Assembly: GCF_947502445.1 (NCBI RefSeq)
Contig: NZ_CANMZW010000051.1
Location: 1 to 37,415, forward strand
Source: an uncultured Brevibacillus sp.
GTDB lineage: Bacteria; Bacillota; Bacilli; Brevibacillales; Brevibacillaceae
DNA: 37,415 bases
Reading direction: 5' to 3'
The translations under genes were made by a program, and so were the position numbers. Positions 16,314 to 23,839 of this stretch are shown here, piece by piece (the stretch's first letter is position 1; every line of letters starts with the position of its first letter). The notes beneath the pieces are model-generated. The model was not told where the DNA came from. It searched no databases and saw only the letters and a list, made by a program, of their open reading frames with translations.

Positions 16314-17423
16314 ATGGAAGGATTAAAAAGAACACCTTTGTTCCCGCTCTACGCCAATTATGGAGCCAAGGTGATTGATTTTGGCGGATGGGAGCTGCCT
16401 GTTCAATTTAGCAGCATTATCGAAGAGCATCATGCCGTGCGGACACTGGCTGGCTTGTTCGATGTATCCCATATGGGCGAAGTGATGATAGAAGGGCCAG
16501 ACGCAACGGCGTGTGTTCAATATTTGATTACGAATGACATTTCGAAGCTGCAAATCAATCAGGCGGTATACGCTGCTCTCTGCTACCCGAACGGCGGCAT
16601 CGTAGATGATCTGCTCGTCTACAAGCAGGGAGAGCAAAAGTATCTGCTCGTCATTAACGCATCCAACATCGACAAGGACGTGGACTGGATTTTGTCCCAT
16701 GCCATCGGTGATGTGACCATCGAAAACATAAGCAGCAAAACGGCCCAGCTGGCTCTGCAAGGTCCAGTCGCAGAAAAAGTGCTGCAACGCATGACTGCAA
16801 CCGATCTGTCCGAGATTGCCTATTTCACCTTCGAGGACGATGTAGAGGTGGCTGGCGTCAAAACGCTGGTTTCCCGTACTGGCTACACCGGTGAAGACGG
16901 CTTTGAGCTGTATCTGGATGCAGCGGATGCTCCGGCTCTATGGGAAAAAATTCTCGAAGAAGGCAAAGCAGATGGCGTGGTTCCGTGCGGATTAGGTGCG
17001 AGAGACACGCTGCGCTTTGAGGCGAGACTTCCGTTGTACGGACAGGAGCTCGGCCCAGATATCAGCCCACTGGAGGCGGGCATCGGTTTTGCTGTAAAGC
17101 TGCAAAAGGAAGCAGACTTTATTGGCAAGGAAGCTCTCCAAAAGCAAAAAGAAGAGGGCGTATCTCGCAAGCTCGTCGGAATCGAGCTGATCGGACGGGG
17201 AATCCCGCGCAACGGCTATCCGGTCTATGCGGCAGATGCTGCGGAAACTGACGAAGCGATCGGCTACGTCACCTCGGGAACTCAATCTCCGACATTGAAG
17301 AAAAATTTAGGTCTGGCTCTGATCAAAGCAGACTATGCGGCGATTGGAACAAACCTCACCGTCGAAATTCGCGGCAAAAGAATCGAAGCTGTTACGGTAA
17401 AAGCTCCATTTTACAAACGTTAA
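16314..17423 (+). CDS. gcvT: Glycine cleavage system T protein (aminomethyltransferase)
   Basis: 369 residues, full length. It transfers the methylene group from aminomethyl-lipoyl-GcvH to THF, releasing NH3. Landmarks: LYANYGAKVIDFGGWELPVQ, GLFDVSHMGE, LVSRTGYTGEDGFELY, PCGLGARDTLRFEA, and the C-terminal GYVTSGTQSPTLKKNLGLAL. GGGGGAG lies about 12 nt before the ATG. It follows the decayed sda genes and precedes gcvH by 57 bp in the same orientation. Confidence 0.97.
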   Translation: MEGLKRTPLFPLYANYGAKVIDFGGWELPVQFSSIIEEHHAVRTLAGLFDVSHMGEVMIEGPDATACVQYLITNDISKLQINQAVYAALCYPNGGIVDDLLVYKQGEQKYLLVINASNIDKDVDWILSHAIGDVTIENISSKTAQLALQGPVAEKVLQRMTATDLSEIAYFTFEDDVEVAGVKTLVSRTGYTGEDGFELYLDAADAPALWEKILEEGKADGVVPCGLGARDTLRFEARLPLYGQELGPDISPLEAGIGFAVKLQKEADFIGKEALQKQKEEGVSRKLVGIELIGRGIPRNGYPVYAADAAETDEAIGYVTSGTQSPTLKKNLGLALIKADYAAIGTNLTVEIRGKRIEAVTVKAPFYKR

Positions 17424-17480
17424 AGCAAGCCTGGCAGAAAAAGATCAACCACTAGCAGATACATTGGAGGAGAACAAATC

Positions 17481-17870
17481 ATGAGTAAAGTAGTAGAGAA
17501 CTGGTTGTACAGCAAGGAACACGAATGGGTAGAAGTATTGGGAGAAAATCGCGTACGTGTAGGGATTACTGATTTTGCCCAAAACCAGCTAGGTGACCTC
17601 GTTTTCGTCGAAATCCCGCAAGTTGGCGACGAAGTAACCGCTGATGAAACGATGGGAACGGTTGAATCGGTAAAAGCGGTATCCGATCTGTTTTCCCCGG
17701 TAAGCGGAAAAGTCGTGGAAGTAAATGGAGAGCTCGAGGACAGCCCTGAGGTCATCAACTCCGATGCATACGGTCAAGGCTGGATGATCGTGATTGAGCT
17801 TTCCAATCCAGATGAGCTGTCCGGGCTGCTTACTGCAGGGCAATACGCGGCATTCGTTGAGGAGGAATAA
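17481..17870 (+). CDS. gcvH: Glycine cleavage system H protein (lipoyl carrier)
   Basis: 129 residues, full length. It shuttles the aminomethyl group on a lipoyl arm between GcvP, GcvT and Lpd. The lipoylated residue is Lys65 in GTVESVKAVSD. The N-terminal WLYSKEHEWVEV and the GxWMIVIELSNPDEL tail are typical. TTGGAGGAG precedes the ATG. Only 2 bp separate it from gcvPA. In many Firmicutes gcvH lies apart from the other gcv genes; here it is inside the operon. Confidence 0.97.
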   Translation: MSKVVENWLYSKEHEWVEVLGENRVRVGITDFAQNQLGDLVFVEIPQVGDEVTADETMGTVESVKAVSDLFSPVSGKVVEVNGELEDSPEVINSDAYGQGWMIVIELSNPDELSGLLTAGQYAAFVEEE

Positions 17871-17872
17871 AG

Positions 17873-19225
17873 ATGAATTATCGCTATCTGCCTACGACCC
17901 CAGAAGATAAAGCTGAAATGCTCTCCTTTCTTGGAATCGAGAGCGTCGAAGAGCTTTTTGCGGATATTCCTGAAAGCGTGCGTTTCAAAGGAAGCCTGCA
18001 AATTCCAGCAGCTTTATCAGAACCTGATACTGTTCGACATTTCACCAAGCTAGCCAGAAAAAATGTAGACGCAAGTGAGTATGCCTATTTCCTCGGAGCA
18101 GGCATCTATGATCATTACATTCCGAGCACGGTCAACCATGTGATTTCGCGCTCCGAGTTTTATACAGCTTATACACCGTATCAGCCGGAGATCAGCCAGG
18201 GAGAGCTGCAAGCGATTTTTGAGTTCCAGACGATGATTTGCGAGCTGTCTGGCATGGAGGTAGCCAACTCCTCGATGTATGACGGAGCTACGGCTTTTGC
18301 CGAGGCAGCGAACCTGGCAGTTGGCGGCGCATCCGGGAAAAACGTGGTTGTATCCAAAGCCGTTCATCCGGAAGCGCGCGAGATTCTGCAGGTCAATGCA
18401 AAAGGTCAGGGCTATGAGGTCATTGAGGTGGACTGCAAAGGCGGTGTGACGGATCTGGCGGCTCTGGAGAGTGCCGTCAATGAGAATACAGCAGCGGTAA
18501 TGGTTCAATACCCGAACTTCTTCGGTGCAGTTGAGGATTTGGTCTCAATCGAAAAGATTGCCCATAAACAAAAAGGTTTGTTTGTCGTCAGCTCAAATCC
18601 ATTGGCACTGGGCGTTCTTCAGCCACCGGGTGCTTACAACGCAGATATCGTCGTGGGCGAAGTACAGCCTTTGGGTATTCAAATGCAGCTTGGCGGACCT
18701 TCTTGCGGATATTTCGCAGTGAAAGAAAAGCTGATGCGCAAAATTCCTGGACGAATCGTAGGACAAACGACAGACCAGGAAGGCAAAAGAGGCTTCGTTC
18801 TCACCCTGCAAGCGCGTGAGCAGCATATCCGCCGTGAAAAAGCGACGTCTAACATTTGCTCCAACCAAGCATTAAATGCACTCGCTGCCTCCGTCGCCAT
18901 GTCTGCATTGGGCAAAACGGGCGTACAGGAAATGGCGCGGTTGAACGTACAAAAAACACAATATGCGATTCGTGAAATCGCTAAGCTAGCCGACTATAGC
19001 CTGGTGCATCACAATCCTGTATTCAATGAATTCGTTGTAAAGGCTCCAAAAGCTGTGGCAGAAGTAAATCGCGAGCTGCTCAAGCGCAAAATCGTCGGTG
19101 GATACGATTTGGGATGCGACTATCCTGAACTTGCGGGCCATATGCTGCTGGCTGTGACAGAAGCACGTACAAAAGAAGAAATTGATGCACTTGTCCAAGG
19201 ATTGGAGGAAATCGGCCGTGGGTAA
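17873..19225 (+). CDS. gcvPA: Glycine dehydrogenase (decarboxylating) subunit 1
   Basis: 450 residues, the N-terminal-half subunit of the split P protein. Landmarks: MNYRYLPTTPEDKAEML, FLGAGIYDHYIPSTVNHV, YTPYQPEISQGELQAIFEFQT and GYDLGCDYPELAGHMLLAV. It supports PLP-dependent glycine decarboxylation together with GcvPB but lacks the PLP lysine itself. The start follows GAGGAGG of the gcvH end. Its last 8 nt overlap gcvPB, which implies translational coupling. Confidence 0.96.
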   Translation: MNYRYLPTTPEDKAEMLSFLGIESVEELFADIPESVRFKGSLQIPAALSEPDTVRHFTKLARKNVDASEYAYFLGAGIYDHYIPSTVNHVISRSEFYTAYTPYQPEISQGELQAIFEFQTMICELSGMEVANSSMYDGATAFAEAANLAVGGASGKNVVVSKAVHPEAREILQVNAKGQGYEVIEVDCKGGVTDLAALESAVNENTAAVMVQYPNFFGAVEDLVSIEKIAHKQKGLFVVSSNPLALGVLQPPGAYNADIVVGEVQPLGIQMQLGGPSCGYFAVKEKLMRKIPGRIVGQTTDQEGKRGFVLTLQAREQHIRREKATSNICSNQALNALAASVAMSALGKTGVQEMARLNVQKTQYAIREIAKLADYSLVHHNPVFNEFVVKAPKAVAEVNRELLKRKIVGGYDLGCDYPELAGHMLLAVTEARTKEEIDALVQGLEEIGRG

Positions 19226-20738
19226 CAACAAGGAGAAAGAACTTATTTTTGAAATGAGCAAAAAGGGTCGCGTAGCGTACAGCTTATCTGAATGTGATGT
19301 TCCAGAGGTTGCGCTCGATTCTGTTTTTCCTGCCGAGTACCTGCGTCAAACGCCAGCAGAGCTGCCTGAGGTATCCGAGCTGGACCTGATGCGTCACTAT
19401 ACGGAGCTGTCCAATCGCAACATCGGGATTGACACTACCTTTTATCCGCTCGGCTCTTGCACGATGAAATACAATCCGAAAATCAACGAAGATGTGGCTC
19501 GCTATGCTGGCTTCGCCAAAATCCATCCTTACCAAGCAGAAGAGACGCTGCAAGGTGCCCTGCAGGTGCTTTATGATTTGCAGACCGAGCTATGTGAAAT
19601 TACCGGCATGGATGAAGTGAGCCTGCAGCCTGCGGCAGGTGCCCAAGGCGAGTGGACTGCTTTGATGATGATTCGCGCTTACCATGAGAGCCGCGGCGAG
19701 AACCGGACACAGGTTATCGTACCGGATACGGCGCACGGAACCAACCCGGCGAGTGTAGCAGTAGCTGGTTTGGAAACCGTCACGATTTCATCAGACGATC
19801 AAGGGAACGTAAACCTCGATGAGCTGCGCAAGGCAGTTGGTCCAAAAACGGCGGCTCTCATGCTGACGAATCCAAGCACCCTTGGACTGTTCGAAGAAAA
19901 CATCGTAGAAATCGCGAAAATCGTCCACGAAGCGGGCGGAATGCTCTACTACGATGGAGCGAATACGAATGCGATCCTGGGAATTACTCGTCCCGGAGAT
20001 ATGGGCTTTGATGTTGTTCACTTGAACATGCATAAGACGTTTACCGGGCCACATGGTGGCGGTGGTCCTGGTGCGGGTCCGATTGGCTGCAAAAAGGAGC
20101 TGGTGCCGTTCTTGCCTCGTCCAAAAGTAGTAAAGGATGGCGAGACATATCGCTTGGACTACGATATTCCACAATCCATCGGGCGTGTGAAGGCATACTA
20201 CGGCAACTTCGGAATTTTGCTGCGCACGTTTGTCTACATCCGCGCGAACGGTCCAGTAGGATTGCGTCGTGTATCGGAAGAAGCAGTGCTCAATGCCAAC
20301 TACATGATGCGCAAGCTGGCGCCTTATTACGATCTTGCTTATGACCGCGTCTGCAAGCATGAATTTGTCTTGTCTGGTCGCCGGCAAAAGAAACTCGGTG
20401 TACGCACGCTCGATATCGCCAAGCGTTTGCTTGATTTCGGCTATCATCCGCCAACGATTTACTTCCCGCTCATTGTCGATGAATGCATGATGATCGAGCC
20501 GACAGAGACAGAGTCCAAAGAGACCATGGATAAATTTATTGATGTGTTGATCGAAATTGCCAAGGAAGTGGAAGAAAATCCTGCGATTGTTCAGGAAGCT
20601 CCTCACACTACGGTCGTCTCCCGTCTGGATGAAGTAACAGCAGCACGAAAACCAGTCCTGCGTTATCGTAAGGCTCTCCAAGAGCAAGCTGCGCTTCAAG
20701 AGGAGGGGAGTAAAGTAAATGAGGGTGTCAACGTCTGA
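19218..20738 (+). CDS. gcvPB: Glycine dehydrogenase (decarboxylating) subunit 2
   Basis: 506 residues, the catalytic PLP subunit. The PLP lysine is in NMHKTFTGPHGGGGPG; FYPLGSCTMKYNPK and GAQGEWTALMMIRAYH are also typical. I use the GTG at 19218 because GGAGG lies 9 nt upstream inside gcvPA and the two genes overlap by 8 nt; an upstream ATG at 19182 has no SD. It decarboxylates glycine and loads the aminomethyl group on GcvH. Its 3' end overlaps lipA by 20 nt. Confidence 0.96.
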   Translation: MGNNKEKELIFEMSKKGRVAYSLSECDVPEVALDSVFPAEYLRQTPAELPEVSELDLMRHYTELSNRNIGIDTTFYPLGSCTMKYNPKINEDVARYAGFAKIHPYQAEETLQGALQVLYDLQTELCEITGMDEVSLQPAAGAQGEWTALMMIRAYHESRGENRTQVIVPDTAHGTNPASVAVAGLETVTISSDDQGNVNLDELRKAVGPKTAALMLTNPSTLGLFEENIVEIAKIVHEAGGMLYYDGANTNAILGITRPGDMGFDVVHLNMHKTFTGPHGGGGPGAGPIGCKKELVPFLPRPKVVKDGETYRLDYDIPQSIGRVKAYYGNFGILLRTFVYIRANGPVGLRRVSEEAVLNANYMMRKLAPYYDLAYDRVCKHEFVLSGRRQKKLGVRTLDIAKRLLDFGYHPPTIYFPLIVDECMMIEPTETESKETMDKFIDVLIEIAKEVEENPAIVQEAPHTTVVSRLDEVTAARKPVLRYRKALQEQAALQEEGSKVNEGVNV

Positions 20739-21597
20739 GCGCAAGCCTGATTGGTTAAAAATAAAGCTAAACACGAACGACCAGATGAAAGAGCTAAAAG
20801 CGATCATGCGTGGCAGTGAGCTGCACACTGTTTGCGAAGAGGCGAAGTGCCCCAATATTTACGAATGCTGGAGCAATCGAACAGCGACGTTTATGATTCT
20901 GGGGAGCATTTGCACACGGGCATGCCGCTTTTGTGCCGTGAATACAGGCTTGCCTACCGAGCTTGACAGAGCAGAGCCGGAAAAGGTAGCCAAAGCTACT
21001 GCCCAAATGGGATTGAAGCATGTGGTCGTAACCTCCGTGGCACGTGATGATTTGCAGGATGGCGGAGCAGCCATTTTTGCAGAAACGATTCGTGCCATTC
21101 GCACGCGTAATCCAATCACCGGAGTGGAAGTGCTGATACCCGACTTTAACGGCTCCGAGGAATCGCTAGCGGTCGTATTGGCAGCGAAGCCAGATATTTT
21201 GAACCACAATATCGAAACGGTGGAGCGCTTGTCCGATCGTGTGCGGGCGAGGGCAAAGTATCATCGCTCGCTGACACTCTTGCAAAATGCCAAGAAGCTT
21301 CGCGAAGGGCAAATGACCAAGTCGAGCATCATGCTGGGGCTTGGCGAGACGCTAGAAGAGATCGTACAAACGATGCGCGACCTGCGGGCAGTAACGTGCA
21401 ATATCCTCACGGTGGGGCAGTATTTGCAGCCAACCAAAAAACATCTGCCTGTCATGAAGTATTACACGCCAGAAGAGTTCCGCGAGATAAAAGAAATCGG
21501 CCTCGAGATGGGCTTTGATCACGTAGAATCAGGCCCGCTTGTCCGCAGCTCTTATCACGCCCACGAACAGGTAGAGAAAGCAACCAAGGTCACGTAA
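20719..21597 (+). CDS. lipA: Lipoyl synthase (radical SAM)
   Basis: 292 residues, full length. It inserts sulfur at C6 and C8 of octanoyl chains on lipoyl-carrier proteins such as GcvH. Both 4Fe-4S motifs are present: auxiliary cluster Cys39, Cys44, Cys50 (CEEAKCPNIYEC) and radical SAM Cys65, Cys69, Cys72 (CTRACRFC), plus the C-terminal GPLVRSSYHA containing the auxiliary-cluster Ser. GAGGGGAG lies 8 nt before the ATG, inside gcvPB. The 20-nt overlap with gcvPB places cofactor synthesis under the glycine riboswitch, which makes physiological sense because GcvH needs lipoate. Confidence 0.97.
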   Translation: MRVSTSERKPDWLKIKLNTNDQMKELKAIMRGSELHTVCEEAKCPNIYECWSNRTATFMILGSICTRACRFCAVNTGLPTELDRAEPEKVAKATAQMGLKHVVVTSVARDDLQDGGAAIFAETIRAIRTRNPITGVEVLIPDFNGSEESLAVVLAAKPDILNHNIETVERLSDRVRARAKYHRSLTLLQNAKKLREGQMTKSSIMLGLGETLEEIVQTMRDLRAVTCNILTVGQYLQPTKKHLPVMKYYTPEEFREIKEIGLEMGFDHVESGPLVRSSYHAHEQVEKATKVT

Positions 21598-21628
21598 ATC
21601 AGAAAACCATTGCGCAGCAAACGGAAAA

Positions 21629-21671
21629 TCTCCCGTGCTTGTTTAACAGGCAACGGGAGCTTCCTGTTTGT
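21629..21671 (+). terminator. Stem-loop between lipA and purU
   Basis: CTCCCGT (21630-21636) pairs with ACGGGAG (21653-21659), with an inner GCTTG/CAGGC stem. The following CTTCCTGTTTG is only moderately T-rich, so it may be a partial terminator that lowers purU expression. Confidence 0.55.
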
Positions 21672-21701
21672 ACGTGGAATTGAAAAAACGGAGGAACCAG
21701 T

Positions 21702-22577
21702 ATGAATCGCAACCTGATGAAAAACGATAACAGAGCTGTACTCTTAATTTCTTGCCCGGAGCGTCTGGGCATCATCTCCGCAGTATCCAACCTGCTTTTC
21801 AGCTACAAAGCCAACATCGTTCAATTTGATCAGCATACGACAGATTCACGCGACGGCATGTTTTTCATGCGGATTCAATTTGACTTGGACGCACTCCCTG
21901 AAGTCTACCCGAAGCTTGAACAGGACCTGTCAGCCATGGCCGAGGAATACCCGATGGAATGGAGACTCAGCAAGGAAAAGCAGATCAAGCGCATGGCGAT
22001 TTTTGTGTCCAAGATGGACCATTGCCTGGTCGAGCTGCTATGGCGTTGGAAATCCAAAGAAATTCTCGTGGATATCCCGATGGTCATCAGCAATCACCCC
22101 GACGCGAAGGAAACGGTAGAGGCGTACGGCATTCCTTTTTACCATATCCCGATGTCATCGCAGAGCAAGGAAGAATCGGAGCGTGCTGCTTTAGAGCTTT
22201 TGCAGGACAAAGTAGACTTCATCGTGCTGGCGAGATACATGCAGATTCTTTCCCCACGCTTTATTGCTAAGTATCCAAATCAAATCATCAACATCCACCA
22301 CTCCTTCCTGCCCGCCTTTATCGGGGCCAATCCATACCAGCGCGCCTTCACCCGCGGCGTAAAACTGATCGGAGCTACTGCACACTACGTCACAAACGAC
22401 CTCGACGAAGGACCGATCATCGAGCAAGACGTCATCCGCGTCAACCATCGCCAAAATGAAACCGACCTGAAAGTCGCAGGACGCCACGTCGAACGAAACG
22501 TCCTCGCCCAAGCCATCTCCTGGCACGTAGAAGACAAAGTCATCGTGTACGGCAATAAAACAATCGTATTCGCGTAG
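21702..22577 (+). CDS. purU: Formyltetrahydrofolate deformylase
   Basis: 291 residues. An N-terminal ACT domain (about 10-85; VLLISCPERLGIISAVSNLL) is followed by a formyltransferase-type hydrolase domain (SNHPDAKETVEAYGIPF, NIHHSFLPAFIGANPYQRA, GATAHYVTNDLDEGPIIEQD). It hydrolyses 10-formyl-THF to formate and THF; in enteric bacteria the ACT domain senses the glycine/methionine balance. Placed after the gcv genes it would recycle THF when glycine breakdown floods the C1 pool. CGGAGGAA precedes the ATG by 6 nt. The hairpin upstream may partly separate it from lipA. Confidence 0.95.
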   Translation: MNRNLMKNDNRAVLLISCPERLGIISAVSNLLFSYKANIVQFDQHTTDSRDGMFFMRIQFDLDALPEVYPKLEQDLSAMAEEYPMEWRLSKEKQIKRMAIFVSKMDHCLVELLWRWKSKEILVDIPMVISNHPDAKETVEAYGIPFYHIPMSSQSKEESERAALELLQDKVDFIVLARYMQILSPRFIAKYPNQIINIHHSFLPAFIGANPYQRAFTRGVKLIGATAHYVTNDLDEGPIIEQDVIRVNHRQNETDLKVAGRHVERNVLAQAISWHVEDKVIVYGNKTIVFA

Positions 22578-22609
22578 GGGGAGGACAAGTACAGCTAGCT
22601 CGAGGAAAT

Positions 22610-22805
22610 AGGAGAAAAGCGAAGATCTTTGGAACACCGCCTAGGCGAAAGTGAAAAAAGCGAAACACGTTTTTAAGCGTCCACCTTTGTGAGGCATATC
22701 CTGAAAGGGCGACTTTTGGACGCGGTTTCGCTTTTTTCATGCAGCCGAACAGGAATGACCCCCTAGCAAGTGTTCCAAGAATCTGGAGCCTTTTCTCCTT
22801 TTTCC
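22610..22805. repeat. Long nested inverted-repeat element, ~190 nt (structured RNA or palindromic repeat)
   Basis: The 342-bp gap after purU is almost filled by one nested palindrome. Outer stem AGGAGAAAAG (22610-22619) with CTTTTCTCCT (22790-22799); middle stem TTGGAACAC (22629-22637 region) with GTGTTCCAA (22770-22778); inner stem GAAAAAAGCGAAAC with GTTTCGCTTTTTTC (22725-22738); then GCGTCC (22677-22682) with GGACGC (22718-22723), and a top hairpin CCTTT..AGG/CCT..AAAGG. T tracts follow the inner and outer arms on the plus strand. It may end purU transcription, be a small RNA, or be a mobile palindromic repeat. It codes for nothing I can see. Confidence 0.65.
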
Positions 22806-22878
22806 TCACCCCCACAATAGCACGCTTAAAGGGAGGCTTTCTTTTTGTTGACTGATGTACTGGAGTGATTGAATTTCG

Positions 22879-22917
22879 TTCAACTTTGTTGATCGATCAA
22901 TCATGAGTCGGTATAAT
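22879..22917 (+). promoter_or_regulatory. Promoter and operator of the XRE-cupin regulator gene
   Basis: TTGATC (22889-22894), 17-nt spacer, TATAAT (22912-22917). The imperfect palindrome TTCAACTTTGTTGAT (22879-22893) overlaps the -35 box. Its reverse complement matches the site at 23700-23714 in 14 of 15 positions, so both are probably bound by the same regulator, with autoregulation here. Confidence 0.65.
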
Positions 22918-22943
22918 CAATGAGTGAACAACGGAAGAAGGGG

Positions 22944-23507
22944 ATGGTTGTCATCGATCTATCAGAAATTGGGAAAAGAATCAGGAAAGCAAGACTTAGC
23001 CAAGGCTTCACACAACAAGAGCTCGCTGATCGTTGTGGGTTTACCAAAAGTCTTCTTTCCAAAATAGAAAACGGTCAAACCGCCTCAGCTGTTGCGACCC
23101 TATCAAAGATTGCCGATCACTTGAAGACTCCGCTGGCGTGGTTTCTCGAAGAAAATCGCGAGGAGCATCTGGTTCTGTCCCCTCAAAACAAACGCACCTC
23201 TAAAATCGGCAGTAAAGAAATGGGCTATTTGTACGAAACACTCGCAAACCGCTCACGGTTCAGTAAAATTGAGCCTGTGCTTGTTACCGTTCCATTGGAT
23301 ATTGATACAACAGAGCCGTTCACTCATCCGGAAGAAGAGTTTATTTATATCGTAAGTGGAGCCATCGTTTTGTATTACGACGGGGACAAGCATATCCTCG
23401 AAGAAGGCGACACCGCTTATTTTTCAGGTAGCAAGCCGCATATTTTTCTCCCCCATGGCGATCAGGAAGCCAAGGTGCTGAGTGTATTCATTCAGCCGTC
23501 CACCTAG
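22944..23507 (+). CDS. XRE-family regulator with C-terminal cupin sensor domain
   Basis: About 187 residues: a Cro/CI HTH near the N-terminus (IGKRIRKARLSQGFTQQELADRCGFTKSLLSKIENGQ, given here as its two ends IGKRIRKARL and SLLSKIENGQ) and a cupin_2 domain in the last ~70 residues (EPFTHPEEEFIYIVSGAIVL, GDTAYFSGSKPHIF). Cupin-linked XRE proteins generally sense a small molecule in the cupin. An in-frame ATG exists at 22920, but the TATAAT box ends only 2 nt before it, so the ATG at 22944, with GGAAGAAGGGG upstream, is likelier. It stands directly before the mevalonate operon and shares its operator, so it is the likely mevalonate-responsive regulator. Confidence 0.82.
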   Translation: MVVIDLSEIGKRIRKARLSQGFTQQELADRCGFTKSLLSKIENGQTASAVATLSKIADHLKTPLAWFLEENREEHLVLSPQNKRTSKIGSKEMGYLYETLANRSRFSKIEPVLVTVPLDIDTTEPFTHPEEEFIYIVSGAIVLYYDGDKHILEEGDTAYFSGSKPHIFLPHGDQEAKVLSVFIQPST

Positions 23508-23557
23508 CCTGCCTTTTTCTATCCGAACGATCCTCGATTAGCATGACTTACACGATG

Positions 23558-23599
23558 TTTACCGTACCTTTTCATTTTCAGGTGCGGTAAATTGTCCTT
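23558..23599 (+). terminator. Terminator of the XRE-cupin gene
   Basis: TTTACCGTACCT (23558-23569) pairs with AGGTGCGGTAAA (23580-23591) over 12 bp with one wobble and a T-rich loop; a moderately T-rich tail follows. It separates the regulator from the mevalonate operon. Confidence 0.6.
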
Positions 23600-23662
23600 C
23601 CCACTGCTTTATTCAGCATCTCCTCTCAACCGGATCTCGTGAAAAATTTTGAATCATCCCCA

Positions 23663-23714
23663 TTTACAGAGAAGTACAACATGTAGTAGTATATGGTCAT
23701 TCAACAAAGTTGAA
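23663..23714 (+). promoter_or_regulatory. Promoter and operator of the mevalonate operon
   Basis: TTTACA (23663-23668), 18 nt, TAGTAT (23687-23692), then the perfect palindrome TTCAACAAAGTTGAA (23700-23714) from about +1 to +15. The palindrome position suits repression. The remaining ~125 bp to the reductase ATG contain a near-match to a catabolite (cre) site at 23753-23767 and otherwise nothing notable. Confidence 0.6.
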
Positions 23715-23839
23715 TAAAAAGAAACAAGATTGAGCGGTATTGTTTTTTATTTTGAAAGCGTTTTACAAATCGAGCGCTCGATAAGGCAAGCAAGATTGAT
23801 AAAACTAGCATAAATCATCATAGAGTAGGAGAATGCACA

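Noticed and set aside
19791..20855. 354-codon antisense frame across gcvPB and lipA
   Set aside because: Shadow of two well-identified genes; no SD and no recognisable domain.
22920..22943. Upstream ATG adding 8 residues to the XRE-cupin protein
   Set aside because: It lies 2 nt after the TATAAT box, before the likely transcription start, and has no SD.
23753..23767. TGAAAGCGTTTTACA, resembling a catabolite-repression (cre) site, upstream of mvaA
   Set aside because: One base too long against the 14-bp consensus, so the right half is out of register; position is plausible but the match is too weak to list.
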